50,062 nucleotides of DNA from Bifidobacterium breve (GCA_945883725.1 CAMCXZ010000007.1:1-50062), one strand, 5' to 3'. Counted from the first letter of the stretch, positions 38,056 through 46,877 are shown. The notes: generated by a model not told the origin, from the letters alone. Numbers and translations are program-made.

Positions 38056-39697
38056 TGGCCCGCTGATTGTCCAGAGCGATAAAACTCTGCTTCTAGATAT
38101 CGATCATCCGGGTTCGGTTGAATGTCGACGAGCGATCGCACCTTTTGCTGAACTAGAGCGCTCCCCTGAACATATTCATACTTACCGGCTAACTAATTTA
38201 GGTCTTTGGAATGCACGTGCAGCTGGCCACGATGCAGAACAAGTAATCGATACTTTAATTAAATATTCTCGCTATGCAGTTCCACACGCATTATTGGTAG
38301 ACATTGCCGAAACTATGTCTCGCTATGGTCGCTTGCGACTAGAAGCTGATCCAGTTCACGGACTAATTTTAATTACTAAAGACAGCGCAGTTCTCGAAGA
38401 AGTTATTCGGGCTAAGAAAATTGCGCCACTACTTGGTGTTCGCATCGATAAAGAAACTGTGGCGGTACATCCCAGCCAGCGTGGCGCAATTAAACAGTCT
38501 CTACTACGCCTTGGTTGGCCAGCCGAAGATTTTGCTGGCTACGTCGATGGTCAAGCACATGAGATTGAATTGGTACAAAAAGATTGGAAAATTCGCCCAT
38601 ATCAAGAACTTGCGGCCGAAGGTTTTTGGCATGGTGGTTCTGGAGTTGTAGTACTTCCATGTGGAGCTGGAAAAACTATTGTTGGTGCAGCCGCAATGGC
38701 GCATGCCAAAGCCACAACCTTAATTTTGGTAACCAACACAGTTGCTGCACGCCAGTGGCGCGATGAGTTACTAAAGCGCACCACGCTAAATGAAGATGAA
38801 ATTGGCGAGTATTCCGGTGCTAAAAAAGAAATCAGACCAGTAACTATTGCTACCTACCAAGTTATGACTAAGAAGAAGAACGGTGTTTACGCGCACTTAG
38901 ATCTCTTCGATACACATGACTGGGGTTTGATTATCTACGACGAAGTGCACCTATTGCCGGCACCAATTTTTCGTTTTACTGCAGATATTCAGTCACGTCG
39001 TCGCTTAGGTTTAACCGCCACATTGGTACGTGAAGATGGCATGGAAGGCGAAGTATTTAGCTTAATCGGGCCAAAACGCTTCGATGTTCCCTGGAAAGAA
39101 ATTGAATCCCAGGGCTATATCGCGCCTGCTGAATGTGTTGAAGTTCGCGTAAATCTAACCGAAGCTGAGCGCATGTTGTACGCAACTGCTGAGCCTGAAG
39201 AACGTTATCGCTACTGCTCTACGACTGCCACAAAACGAAAAGTTGTCGAGGCGCTAGTTGAACGTCATGCTACCGATCAAGTATTAGTAATCGGCCAATA
39301 CATTTCACAGCTTGATGAACTCTCTGAGGTGCTCGGAGTCCCATTGATTAAAGGTGATACTCCCGTTAAAGAGCGCGAAAGGTTATTTGGACTATTTCGT
39401 ACTGGTGAAATTAAATGTTTAGTTGTATCTAAGGTAGCTAACTTCTCTATTGACTTACCAGATGCCACAATTGCGATTCAAGTTTCGGGTGCTTTTGGTT
39501 CGCGCCAAGAAGAGGCTCAACGGTTAGGCCGTATCTTGCGGCCAAAGTCAGATGGCCGTGGTGCGATATTTTATTCAGTCGTTTCGCGCGATACGGTAGA
39601 TCAAGACTTTGCGCAGAATCGCCAACGGTTCCTAGCTGAGCAAGGTTATTCGTATCGAATTATTGATGCTGACGATGTTTTTCAAGGGAAGATCTAA
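38048..39697 (+). CDS. XPB-type DNA repair helicase
   Basis: A 549-residue superfamily 2 helicase. An N-terminal domain precedes the core; Walker A is PCGAGKTIVG (204-213), motif II DEVH (298-301), motif III LTATLV followed by the RED motif (328-330) that marks XPB/Ssl2; C-terminal QEEAQRLGRILRP is motif VI. Bacterial XPB unwinds DNA 3' to 5' and is thought to act in repair. Its end overlaps the convergent glutaredoxin gene by 38 bases, so the two C-termini are encoded on opposite strands of the same DNA. Confidence 0.95.
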   Translation: MTDGPLIVQSDKTLLLDIDHPGSVECRRAIAPFAELERSPEHIHTYRLTNLGLWNARAAGHDAEQVIDTLIKYSRYAVPHALLVDIAETMSRYGRLRLEADPVHGLILITKDSAVLEEVIRAKKIAPLLGVRIDKETVAVHPSQRGAIKQSLLRLGWPAEDFAGYVDGQAHEIELVQKDWKIRPYQELAAEGFWHGGSGVVVLPCGAGKTIVGAAAMAHAKATTLILVTNTVAARQWRDELLKRTTLNEDEIGEYSGAKKEIRPVTIATYQVMTKKKNGVYAHLDLFDTHDWGLIIYDEVHLLPAPIFRFTADIQSRRRLGLTATLVREDGMEGEVFSLIGPKRFDVPWKEIESQGYIAPAECVEVRVNLTEAERMLYATAEPEERYRYCSTTATKRKVVEALVERHATDQVLVIGQYISQLDELSEVLGVPLIKGDTPVKERERLFGLFRTGEIKCLVVSKVANFSIDLPDATIAIQVSGAFGSRQEEAQRLGRILRPKSDGRGAIFYSVVSRDTVDQDFAQNRQRFLAEQGYSYRIIDADDVFQGKI

Positions 39698-39911
39698 AGC
39701 GTTCTAGATCAACTCGGAAAATATCATGGTGTATTCCATCGATATGGGTAACCGGAACTTCTTCGCCATACTTGCTAGTTAGTTCATCATCGCCATCAAT
39801 AAAGATCTTCTCGATCTCGAAATCTAACGTGGCTTTAACTGATTCCAAACTCTCAATGGCTACGTCACAAAGATGACAATTCTTTCTTGAGTAAACCGTT
39901 ACCACTGTCAC
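39660..39911 (-). CDS. Glutaredoxin-like protein
   Basis: An 83-residue thioredoxin-fold protein with the CHLC motif in VYSRKNCHLCDVAIESL and the cis-proline segment EVPVTHIDG. It belongs to the actinobacterial glutaredoxin-like (DUF836-type) group; electron donor and target are unknown. The GTG start overlaps the stop of the preceding small gene (GTGA), so both are translated together. Its 3' end overlaps XPB by 38 bases. Confidence 0.85.
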   Translation of the reverse strand: MTVVTVYSRKNCHLCDVAIESLESVKATLDFEIEKIFIDGDDELTSKYGEEVPVTHIDGIHHDIFRVDLERFRSSLEKHRQHQ

Positions 39912-40261
39912 TTTTTCTTACCTCGGTTTTTGGTAATCGCACGGTCAATAAGTTCTTGCGCAATTAAAGTTGCATCATTCTTCGCGCGGTATGCATTCTT
40001 TTCAAGATCTTTTAGAACCGCTTCGGCAGTGGTCTTGGTAACCGTGGCAACCATGGGACCATATTTCTTGGCAAATAATGAATGGGCAACTTCGCCAATT
40101 GCGCGAGCTAAATCTTCACGAGCTTCATCTAACGTTGGTTCGGGGCGAGAATTTCCAACTGAATTCTGCATAGAAATCGCAGGTTCTTGGCGCAGCCGAT
40201 TTAGTACTTCGGAGTATTCCGAAAGGTCGTTTTCACGGGAAACTTTAGGCTGGGCGGTCAT
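39908..40261 (-). CDS. Uncharacterised small protein upstream of the glutaredoxin
   Basis: A 117-residue soluble protein that I do not recognise. The first 45 residues are polar and probably disordered; residues 48-117 look like an amphipathic helical segment (LDEAREDLARAIGEVAHSLF) with a lysine-rich end. There are no cysteines, no signal peptide and no membrane segment. It is the first gene of a two-gene unit with the glutaredoxin-like protein, which suggests a redox- or stress-related role, but this is only context. Its ATG lies 35 bases from the divergent protease start. Confidence 0.65.
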   Translation of the reverse strand: MTAQPKVSRENDLSEYSEVLNRLRQEPAISMQNSVGNSRPEPTLDEAREDLARAIGEVAHSLFAKKYGPMVATVTKTTAEAVLKDLEKNAYRAKNDATLIAQELIDRAITKNRGKKK

Positions 40262-40282
40262 AGGGCAATCATCTCACCCTGA

Positions 40283-40288
40283 TAGCGT
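40283..40288 (+). promoter_or_regulatory. Candidate -10 element of the secreted protease gene
   Basis: TAGCGT, then 8 bases, then the ATG at 40297. An alternative TTG start at 40288 would fall inside this element, which favours the ATG. Confidence 0.35.
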
Positions 40289-40296
40289 TGCGCAAT

Positions 40297-42687
40297 ATGT
40301 GGGGCAGATCCAGTACAAAGAGAGCGAAAATAAGCATCGCTCTGTTCTCGGCTGCGCTTATCTCAACTTCCCTGCTCGCTCCAACTGCACAAGCTCAAGT
40401 CCGAGTTCGGCCCGCAAATGTATGGGGCCACACATACGCCGGAACCTCAGCACCTGAAGCTAATGTAACCACATCAAAAAGTTTGCCTTCAGCAAATTTA
40501 GAGAAAACCTCGAAGTTTGCTATCACTTACAACTCATTTCCAATTTGGGCACGTGCTGAAGTGCAAGCCGCGCTTAATACCTGGGCAGAAAATTTCAAAT
40601 CATCTACTGAAATCACAGTCAACGCGACTTGGGGAAGAAGCGCAAATAGTGATGTTCTTGGAAGTGCTAGGCCTGGTAGTTATTTCGCTGGATTTGTCGG
40701 TGCCCCTGATTCAACTCTTTGGTATCCATCAGCACTTGCTAACGCGCTGGCTGGCAAAGATTTAGATCGCGACAATGCTGAAATAATTATTCAAGTTAAT
40801 TCATTGGCTAATTGGAATCAGCGAGGTGATGATAAGCCTCGTAGTACTGAATACGATCTGGAATCGGTAATCTTGCATGAAGTTGCTCATGGTTTAGGTT
40901 TCTTGTCTAACGATGTGTATGACAAATTTTTTGGATACGGCAGCATCGATCAACCAACTCCATTTGATGCCTACATTCAAACTCCTGATGGTCGTCGTTT
41001 AGCTGATATGCCAACTCCATCTTTAGAGTTAGGAAAAGTTCTAACCGAACCTCTCTACTGGATTGGTGAAAACGGAAAACGTTTTAACGGCGGCGAAAAG
41101 ATTAAGATGTATACACCAGCAGTTTATGAGCCTGGTTCATCGGTTAGTCACTTGGATGAAGTCACTTTTTCCAAGAGTGGTCTGGATGCGGTTATGACTC
41201 CAAATCTGGATGCCGGCGAAGTTTTCCACCAGCCTGGGCCACTTTTGTTAGCCATGATGGAAGATATGCGCGTAAAACCACCGGTTGGTCTCGCGGTCAG
41301 TGCTCCTGACTCGCCACGAAATGTAGAAGCCCTAATTAGTAATCAGAGCGCGATTATTACCTTCGATCCACCAGCTAACGCCCGTGCAGCGCAGGTAACT
41401 GCGTACACAGTTAAGAACTTAAAAACCTCGTTAACAGTTACTGGTACATCTAGTCCAATAATCGTAACTGGCCTTAGAAATGGCACAGCATATTCATTTG
41501 CTGTCACTGCTCAAAATTCATTAGGTGCCTCAGCTGAGGCAGTGACTAAATCAATAATTCCTCAAGCCGGTTGGAAAACTATTCCCGTTGATTTAACTAC
41601 TGATGGCCGCGACATAGCTTCCACAACTTTTAATGGCAAGCCAATAATTGTTTTCACTGATGCAGTTAAAGGCTCATTAAGGATTGCAACTTGGAATGGC
41701 CTAGCTTGGATGAAAACGACCGTTGATGGCGCTGGAGGCAGTGCTAGACGAACCAAGAATAAAATTGCTGGGCATATCTCGCTCTGTACTTCAGGGACCG
41801 GTACAAATCAGAAGCTACATATTTTTTATCCCGATGCAGTAGATCGAGATCTGCGTTATGCCCAATATGATGGCAAGGCCTTTATTTTCGAAATCGTCGA
41901 TGGAAATGGCCCTGTGGTTCAAAATTATGAAATTGCCGATCGAGTACGCACAGCTAGCGATGTAAGTGTTTCGAATGCATGCGCAATTACGCCTTCTGGA
42001 GTCTCGGTTTTCTATCGAGACGAGAGTCAGGGAATTTTGCTTGGCGCAACCAAGCGGATAAATACCACAAAATGGATTTATGAATTAATTGATGGTGACC
42101 GTAAAACTGATGATCGAAGTACTGGCGATGTTGCGTTTCATTTAGCTGCATATGTGGCAAAGTCGACTACGCACATAATTTACGACTCGGTACTAGTAAT
42201 TAATCAAAAGCGTGAGATCACTTCAGGCGAGGTCAGATATGCATCTCGCACCGGGGTATCTCCAAATAGTTGGAGCTATAAAACACTGGATCAAGCCGAA
42301 AATGGAGTGCCGGTAGCTGGTTTTGATGTAGCGATTGCGCCTGAAAAAGCTGGTATTAGAATGGTTTGGATCGCAGCTAGCGCAAGTTCGGCAACCGTAC
42401 CAAACCTAATAAAAAGTACCTTTGTTGGAAATCCTAAGAAAATTACTACGGCAACTACTGACGGTTTTGGAACTCCGGGTGCTTCCATAACTTTAGAAAA
42501 TGGTGAGCTTGTTTTCAATTGTGAATCGCGCCTATGCTCAATGAATTTAGCTCAGGCCAATAACACAATTCGCTTAGTGTCTTCAATCCAAACGAAAGAA
42601 CCAGGTCGCGGTGTTTTTGTAATTATTAATAAGAAAAGATTCCTGCTGGCGTCAATAGATCGCCGAATTGCGTTTCTAGCTGCTTAA
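40297..42687 (+). CDS. Secreted HExxH metalloprotease with FnIII and repeat C-terminus
   Basis: A 796-residue exported protein. A signal peptide (basic SSTKRAK, hydrophobic core, AQA) probably ends at residue 33. The protease domain covers about 60-325: HEVAHGLGF at 194-202 gives two zinc histidines and the catalytic glutamate, and AVMTP (M300) looks like a Met-turn. The third ligand position of metzincins is Ser204; H285 in SVSHLDE is a candidate replacement, as I recall from related bacterial HGLGF proteins. A fibronectin type III domain (about 340-421) follows, then a 370-residue region with recurring units such as LRIATWNGLAWMKTTVDG and LRYAQYDGKAFIFEIVDG, suggesting a beta-propeller. Substrate unknown. 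Confidence 0.8.
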   Translation: MWGRSSTKRAKISIALFSAALISTSLLAPTAQAQVRVRPANVWGHTYAGTSAPEANVTTSKSLPSANLEKTSKFAITYNSFPIWARAEVQAALNTWAENFKSSTEITVNATWGRSANSDVLGSARPGSYFAGFVGAPDSTLWYPSALANALAGKDLDRDNAEIIIQVNSLANWNQRGDDKPRSTEYDLESVILHEVAHGLGFLSNDVYDKFFGYGSIDQPTPFDAYIQTPDGRRLADMPTPSLELGKVLTEPLYWIGENGKRFNGGEKIKMYTPAVYEPGSSVSHLDEVTFSKSGLDAVMTPNLDAGEVFHQPGPLLLAMMEDMRVKPPVGLAVSAPDSPRNVEALISNQSAIITFDPPANARAAQVTAYTVKNLKTSLTVTGTSSPIIVTGLRNGTAYSFAVTAQNSLGASAEAVTKSIIPQAGWKTIPVDLTTDGRDIASTTFNGKPIIVFTDAVKGSLRIATWNGLAWMKTTVDGAGGSARRTKNKIAGHISLCTSGTGTNQKLHIFYPDAVDRDLRYAQYDGKAFIFEIVDGNGPVVQNYEIADRVRTASDVSVSNACAITPSGVSVFYRDESQGILLGATKRINTTKWIYELIDGDRKTDDRSTGDVAFHLAAYVAKSTTHIIYDSVLVINQKREITSGEVRYASRTGVSPNSWSYKTLDQAENGVPVAGFDVAIAPEKAGIRMVWIAASASSATVPNLIKSTFVGNPKKITTATTDGFGTPGASITLENGELVFNCESRLCSMNLAQANNTIRLVSSIQTKEPGRGVFVIINKKRFLLASIDRRIAFLAA

Positions 42688-43818
42688 CTACTTGATGCCC
42701 AAGCTGTAGATAGCTTCTCCAGTATAAATACAGAGACCAAAAGACTTACTAAATCCCACTGCAATCGGTTGACCTAAGAAAGAGTTGGTTGCAATTACTT
42801 TTCCATTCTTATCGAATGTAACCAGTGTTCCAGAACCTTTATTTTCATAAGCGGCAAAGGATGTGAAGTTGGAGCTATTAGCAACAACTGCGCTTGAAGT
42901 TGCTTTATACCTTACTGTCCAGGTTGGTTTCAAATTTGTTCCAAATTTAGTAATCGTAGCGAGGGAAGCAGGTTTACTTTTCAAGTAGCCCCCGAGTAAG
43001 AGTGAAGAGGTAGCGCTTCCCCAATTTCGGGTAGCTCCTTTTTCGCCACTTCTTAGAGACTGCACGATTTTTGGTGTGGCATCAACTTTTACGATTATGC
43101 CATCACGCACACCGATTGCTTTATTTGCCAAAAATAATTCCGTACTGCTGCCAAGCAAAATACTGCTGCCATCATTGTTTCGAATCACTTTGTCTAAAGT
43201 GGTAGTTGTTTTTCCAACCCTTAATGGTTTGCCAAATTTTCCAACTAAATCCGATGTGACAAACAGCGACCCAGCGGACTGCCAAGCCACGAGTGAGATT
43301 CCGCTCTTGTTAATACTTAATGAAGTTGGCAGTACTGGAGCAGTAAGTGGTAATTGATATTTACCTGCTCCGGTTCCGGCGGTGGTAACTTTCCAAAGAG
43401 TTAAATTGTTTAGATCAGGGCGTATTGCCCCTTCATCACCAATTACCACGCCTTCTGGGTTAGCTGCTGTTGGCGAAGGATTTACAGCACCTGGAATCGC
43501 AATTGGCGCAGCAGAAGCACCTGCCAACCAAATATCTCCGCTGGCATCAAGTGCGCCGGCTGAAATTGTGAAGGAAGTTAAGTCTGAAAAACTATGCAGC
43601 CATTTCTGCGAACCATCTTTATTGAGCGCAGTTACATATCCCCCGGTTGGTGTATTTCCAAATAGATAGATTGCGCCATCGCCAACTAACATTCCAGCAA
43701 TATCTTGATCCATTGGTATTGCTTTTACGACAGTTAGCGGAGTCACTGGGGCAGCTATTAGCGGAGCAGCAGAAAATGAGAGTATGACGCTGAGAACTAA
43801 CGCAATTTTTCGAAACAT
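42688..43818 (-). CDS. Secreted propeller-like protein of unknown function
   Basis: A 376-residue protein with a clear signal peptide (MFRKIALVLSVILSF, cleavage near LIAA). The mature part is beta-rich with repeated units such as GDGAIYLFGN, ASGDIWLAGAS and GSQKWLHSF, resembling PQQ-like or other beta-propellers. No lipobox, membrane anchor or catalytic motif is seen. Its ATG follows the proC TAA without any gap, so it is co-transcribed with proC. It ends exactly where the convergent protease gene ends; both products are exported, so a shared extracellular role is possible but unproven. Confidence 0.75.
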   Translation of the reverse strand: MFRKIALVLSVILSFSAAPLIAAPVTPLTVVKAIPMDQDIAGMLVGDGAIYLFGNTPTGGYVTALNKDGSQKWLHSFSDLTSFTISAGALDASGDIWLAGASAAPIAIPGAVNPSPTAANPEGVVIGDEGAIRPDLNNLTLWKVTTAGTGAGKYQLPLTAPVLPTSLSINKSGISLVAWQSAGSLFVTSDLVGKFGKPLRVGKTTTTLDKVIRNNDGSSILLGSSTELFLANKAIGVRDGIIVKVDATPKIVQSLRSGEKGATRNWGSATSSLLLGGYLKSKPASLATITKFGTNLKPTWTVRYKATSSAVVANSSNFTSFAAYENKGSGTLVTFDKNGKVIATNSFLGQPIAVGFSKSFGLCIYTGEAIYSLGIK

Positions 43819-44610
43819 TTAAGCTAATTCGATCGAACGATCACGAGCTGCCTTCATTGACTTTGCTACCAACTTTTTTAGATCGCCATCGCTAAAAGAA
43901 TTAAGTGCAGCCGCAGTGGTGCCATTAGGGCTAGTTACATTTTCCCGAAGTTCGGTTGCGGTCTTGCCGCTTTCAACCAATAACTTAGCTGCGCCAACTA
44001 AAGTTTGAACCGTCAGCTGTGTAGCCACCTCTGTACTTAGACCAAGTTCTTTAGCGCCAGCAACCATGGCTTCAACAAAGGCGAAGAAATAGGCAGGTCC
44101 AGAGCCACTTGTCGCAGTTACTGCGTCTTGTAGATCCTCAGAAACTTCAACAACTTGGCCGGACTTGGCTAGAAATCCAGCTACAAATTCACGCTGTGCT
44201 GGTGTGACACCGTTACCAAGAGAGATTGCAGCCATACCTGCCCCAACCATCGTTGCCGTATTTGGCATAACTCTTATGACCGAGTTTGGTTTTCCTAAGT
44301 TACTGCTTATGAAATCTATCTTTTTGCCCGCTGCAAAACTAACTACAACTGCGGCCGGATTAATCGCAGATCCAATTTCGGCCAAAACTGCTGCCATATC
44401 TTGCGGCTTTACAACTAAAAGAACTGCGTCAGCATCGCGCACGCTATCGGCAATTTCGGTAATCGAAATTCCGTATCGGCTAGTTAGTTCTATTGCACGT
44501 TCTGCCCGCTTCTCGCAAACCGCAATATTGGTAGGGGTTTCACCATAAGCAATCAGGCCAGCGATTAACGCCTCACCCATATTTCCAGCACCGATTACCG
44601 CAGTTTTCAT
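43819..44610 (-). CDS. proC: Pyrroline-5-carboxylate reductase
   Basis: A 263-residue enzyme for the last step of proline synthesis. The Rossmann motif is MKTAVIGAGNMGEALIAG at the N-terminus, and the C-terminal domain has TATSGSGPAYFFAFVEAM and LRENVTSPNGTTAAAL. The frame stays open 50 codons upstream to 44760, but the Rossmann strand must begin at the N-terminus, so the ATG at 44610 is correct; it is preceded by a leaderless-type -10. Its normal family length supports this. Confidence 0.94.
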   Translation of the reverse strand: MKTAVIGAGNMGEALIAGLIAYGETPTNIAVCEKRAERAIELTSRYGISITEIADSVRDADAVLLVVKPQDMAAVLAEIGSAINPAAVVVSFAAGKKIDFISSNLGKPNSVIRVMPNTATMVGAGMAAISLGNGVTPAQREFVAGFLAKSGQVVEVSEDLQDAVTATSGSGPAYFFAFVEAMVAGAKELGLSTEVATQLTVQTLVGAAKLLVESGKTATELRENVTSPNGTTAAALNSFSDGDLKKLVAKSMKAARDRSIELA

Positions 44611-44616
44611 CTCGCA

Positions 44617-44622
44617 ATCGTA
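44617..44622 (-). promoter_or_regulatory. Candidate leaderless -10 element of proC
   Basis: The minus strand reads TACGAT, then 6 bases, then the proC ATG. No Shine-Dalgarno is visible. Confidence 0.45.
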
Positions 44623-44657
44623 CCTGTTCGCGATGTGCGCTTTTTGGTAATTACGCA

Positions 44658-44663
44658 TAGGCT
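44658..44663 (+). promoter_or_regulatory. Candidate leaderless -10 element
   Basis: TAGGCT, then 8 bases, then the ATG at 44672. No Shine-Dalgarno is visible. Confidence 0.35.
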
Positions 44664-44671
44664 CAACCTCT

Positions 44672-45496
44672 ATGTCCGAAGTTAAAGCAGGTTTTGCGCG
44701 CGATTGGGTCGAGTTTATTGACCCAAACGATGACGAAGAGATCTTTAAGTGTGATCTCACTTGGTTAACTTCGCACTGGACCTGTATTTACGGCGATGGT
44801 TGTAAAGGTGTTTTTGCCGATCGTCCAAATGATGGCTGCTGCACAGAAGGCGCAATGTATTCCGATGCCGAAGATGAAGCTCGCACCCAACGCGCGGCAG
44901 CATTACTAACGCGCGATATGTGGCAGTACTTCGATATCGCACAACCCAAAAAACCGGGTGACTTACTTCAAATTTCTGAGAGCGATGAAGATAATGAACG
45001 CAAGACTCGGGTCGTTGAAGAATCTTGCGTTTTCTTAAACCGGAAAGGTCACGAAGCGCCTGGATACACGGGATCTTTTGGTTGCGTACTTCATCATCTT
45101 GCGCAAAAAGAAAATAAACATTTTGTTGATACTAAGCCTGATGTTTGTTGGCAATTGCCGATGCGTCGTTCTTTTGAGACACGTGAAGTTGGTGAGCGAA
45201 CTTATTCCGTTACAGTGATGGGCGAATACGAACGCCTGGCCTGGGGCGATGGCGGTGAAGATTTTGATTGGTACTGCACAAGTAATTCTGACGCCCACGT
45301 CGGAACTCAACCGGTTTACATTTCTAATCGCGCGGAGTTAGTTGCATTGATGGGACAGCCTGCTTACGACATTCTGGCCAAGCTCTGCGATGCGCGCGTC
45401 GAAGGAATTAGAGCAGCACAAGCACGTTCGCTTCCACTATTCGTTATACAACATCCAGCAACTCTGCAGGCGCAGAAAGAAAAAAGTCAGTCCTAG
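44672..45496 (+). CDS. Cysteine-rich YkgJ-like metal-binding protein
   Basis: A 274-residue soluble protein with ten cysteines. C38, C44 and the pair C56-C57 (CIYGDGCKG, then GCCTEGA) are followed by C119 (CVFLNRKG), C138 (FGCVLHHLA) and C159 (KPDVCWQLP). The order CC, CxFL, GCxLH, PxxCW resembles the zinc/iron-chelating YkgJ (CxxxC cluster) and DUF3109 families, so a bound metal or Fe-S cluster is likely; no function is known. It is divergent from proC and lies 16 bases before radA, with its own apparent leaderless start. Confidence 0.7.
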   Translation: MSEVKAGFARDWVEFIDPNDDEEIFKCDLTWLTSHWTCIYGDGCKGVFADRPNDGCCTEGAMYSDAEDEARTQRAAALLTRDMWQYFDIAQPKKPGDLLQISESDEDNERKTRVVEESCVFLNRKGHEAPGYTGSFGCVLHHLAQKENKHFVDTKPDVCWQLPMRRSFETREVGERTYSVTVMGEYERLAWGDGGEDFDWYCTSNSDAHVGTQPVYISNRAELVALMGQPAYDILAKLCDARVEGIRAAQARSLPLFVIQHPATLQAQKEKSQS

Positions 45497-45500
45497 CATC

Positions 45501-45506
45501 TAGGGT
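45501..45506 (+). promoter_or_regulatory. Candidate leaderless -10 element of radA
   Basis: TAGGGT, then 6 bases, then the radA ATG at 45513. It sits in the 16-base gap after the preceding gene. Confidence 0.4.
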
Positions 45507-45512
45507 TTAGTT

Positions 45513-46877
45513 ATGGCCAAAGTAGAGAAAGACCCTTTCAAGTGCAGCGAATGCGGCTGGACATCACAGAAATGGGTAGGTCGCTGCGGTGAATGTCAGG
45601 CTTGGGGCAGTGTTGAAGAGATTGCAGCGCCTAAGAAGTTATCGCTAGTTGCTGGTCGAGTAACTCATTCCGCAACTCCTATCGGTGATGTTGATTTATC
45701 TGCCGCAAGCGCCAAACCAACTGGGGTCTCTGAACTCGATCGCGTACTAGGTGGTGGCTTAGTTCCAGGGGCCGCAATTTTATTAGCGGGCGAACCAGGT
45801 GTCGGAAAATCAACACTCTTGCTTTCGGTTGCAGCGCAAACTGCAAAAAATAATATCCCTGCGCTCTACATAAGTGGTGAAGAATCAGCTTCACAGGTTC
45901 GCTTACGCGCCGAACGTATTAACGCCATTGATCCAAAGTTATGGCTGGCATCTGAAACTGATTTGGGCGCCGTGATCACACATATCGATGAGGTAAAGCC
46001 ACAACTTTTGATAATCGATTCAATTCAAACTATTGGGTCTAGCGCTGCCGATGGTGCACCAGGTGGCGTAACGCAAGTGCGCGAAGTTGCTGGCGCGCTA
46101 ATACGTATTTGTAAGGATCGCGATATTACTCTGCTTCTAGTTGGACACGTAACCAAAGATGGTTCAATTGCTGGCCCTCGTATGCTCGAACATATTGTTG
46201 ATGTGGTTTTACAGTTCGAAGGTGAACGTCATTCCCGGTTACGTTTAATTCGTGCCATTAAAAATAGATTTGGCGCTAGCGATGAAGTTGGTTGTTTTGA
46301 TTTAAGCGATACTGGCATCGAAAGCGTTTTAGACCCAACTGGTCTTTTCACATCTCGTCATGCCGAACCAGTTCCTGGCACATGTGTAACAGTTACTCTC
46401 GAAGGTCGCCGGCCGCTTTTAGCTGAAATTCAAGCGCTAGTTTCGCAAGGACGCGAAAATGATTTCGGAAATGCTCGCCGGGTGACAAGCGGGCTTGATT
46501 CAGCTCGAACTTCGATGACTTTGGCCGTTCTTGAACTTCGAGCTAATGTGCGAATAGGTGGTCGCGATGTTTACGCTGCCACGGTAGGTGGCATGAAAAT
46601 GTCCGAACCAGCTGCTGATTTAGCGTTAGCTCTAGCTGTGGCATCTGCTGCTAAAGCTCTTGCTTTACCCGCTGATTTAGTTGCGATTGGCGAGGTCGGG
46701 CTTGCTGGTGAAATCCGCAAAGTAAGTGGCGTATCGCGCCGTCTAGCCGAAGCGCACCGGTTAGGTTTCAAGCGGGCGTTGGTGCCAGTTGGTTCCGACG
46801 TAAAGATTGCCGGTATGGAAATTTACGAAGTTTCTAGGTTAGATCAAGCGCTACAGCGCGTAAAAATTGCGGAATAA
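45513..46877 (+). CDS. radA: DNA repair protein RadA
   Basis: A 454-residue branch-migration helicase of recombination. The N-terminal zinc finger has C11, C14, C25, C28; Walker A is GEPGVGKST (93-101); the RadA-specific KNRFG motif is at 250-254; a Lon-protease-like C-terminal domain follows (GGRDVYAATVGG, GEVGLAGEIRKV). Length and motifs are complete. In many actinobacteria radA is followed by disA; here it is followed by a gene remnant and a GNAT gene. Confidence 0.96.
   Translation: MAKVEKDPFKCSECGWTSQKWVGRCGECQAWGSVEEIAAPKKLSLVAGRVTHSATPIGDVDLSAASAKPTGVSELDRVLGGGLVPGAAILLAGEPGVGKSTLLLSVAAQTAKNNIPALYISGEESASQVRLRAERINAIDPKLWLASETDLGAVITHIDEVKPQLLIIDSIQTIGSSAADGAPGGVTQVREVAGALIRICKDRDITLLLVGHVTKDGSIAGPRMLEHIVDVVLQFEGERHSRLRLIRAIKNRFGASDEVGCFDLSDTGIESVLDPTGLFTSRHAEPVPGTCVTVTLEGRRPLLAEIQALVSQGRENDFGNARRVTSGLDSARTSMTLAVLELRANVRIGGRDVYAATVGGMKMSEPAADLALALAVASAAKALALPADLVAIGEVGLAGEIRKVSGVSRRLAEAHRLGFKRALVPVGSDVKIAGMEIYEVSRLDQALQRVKIAE

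Noticed and set aside
44611-44760. 50-residue N-terminal extension of ProC
   Set aside because: The Rossmann strand of ProC is at the true N-terminus, and the extension would cover the divergent gene's start and both -10-like elements.
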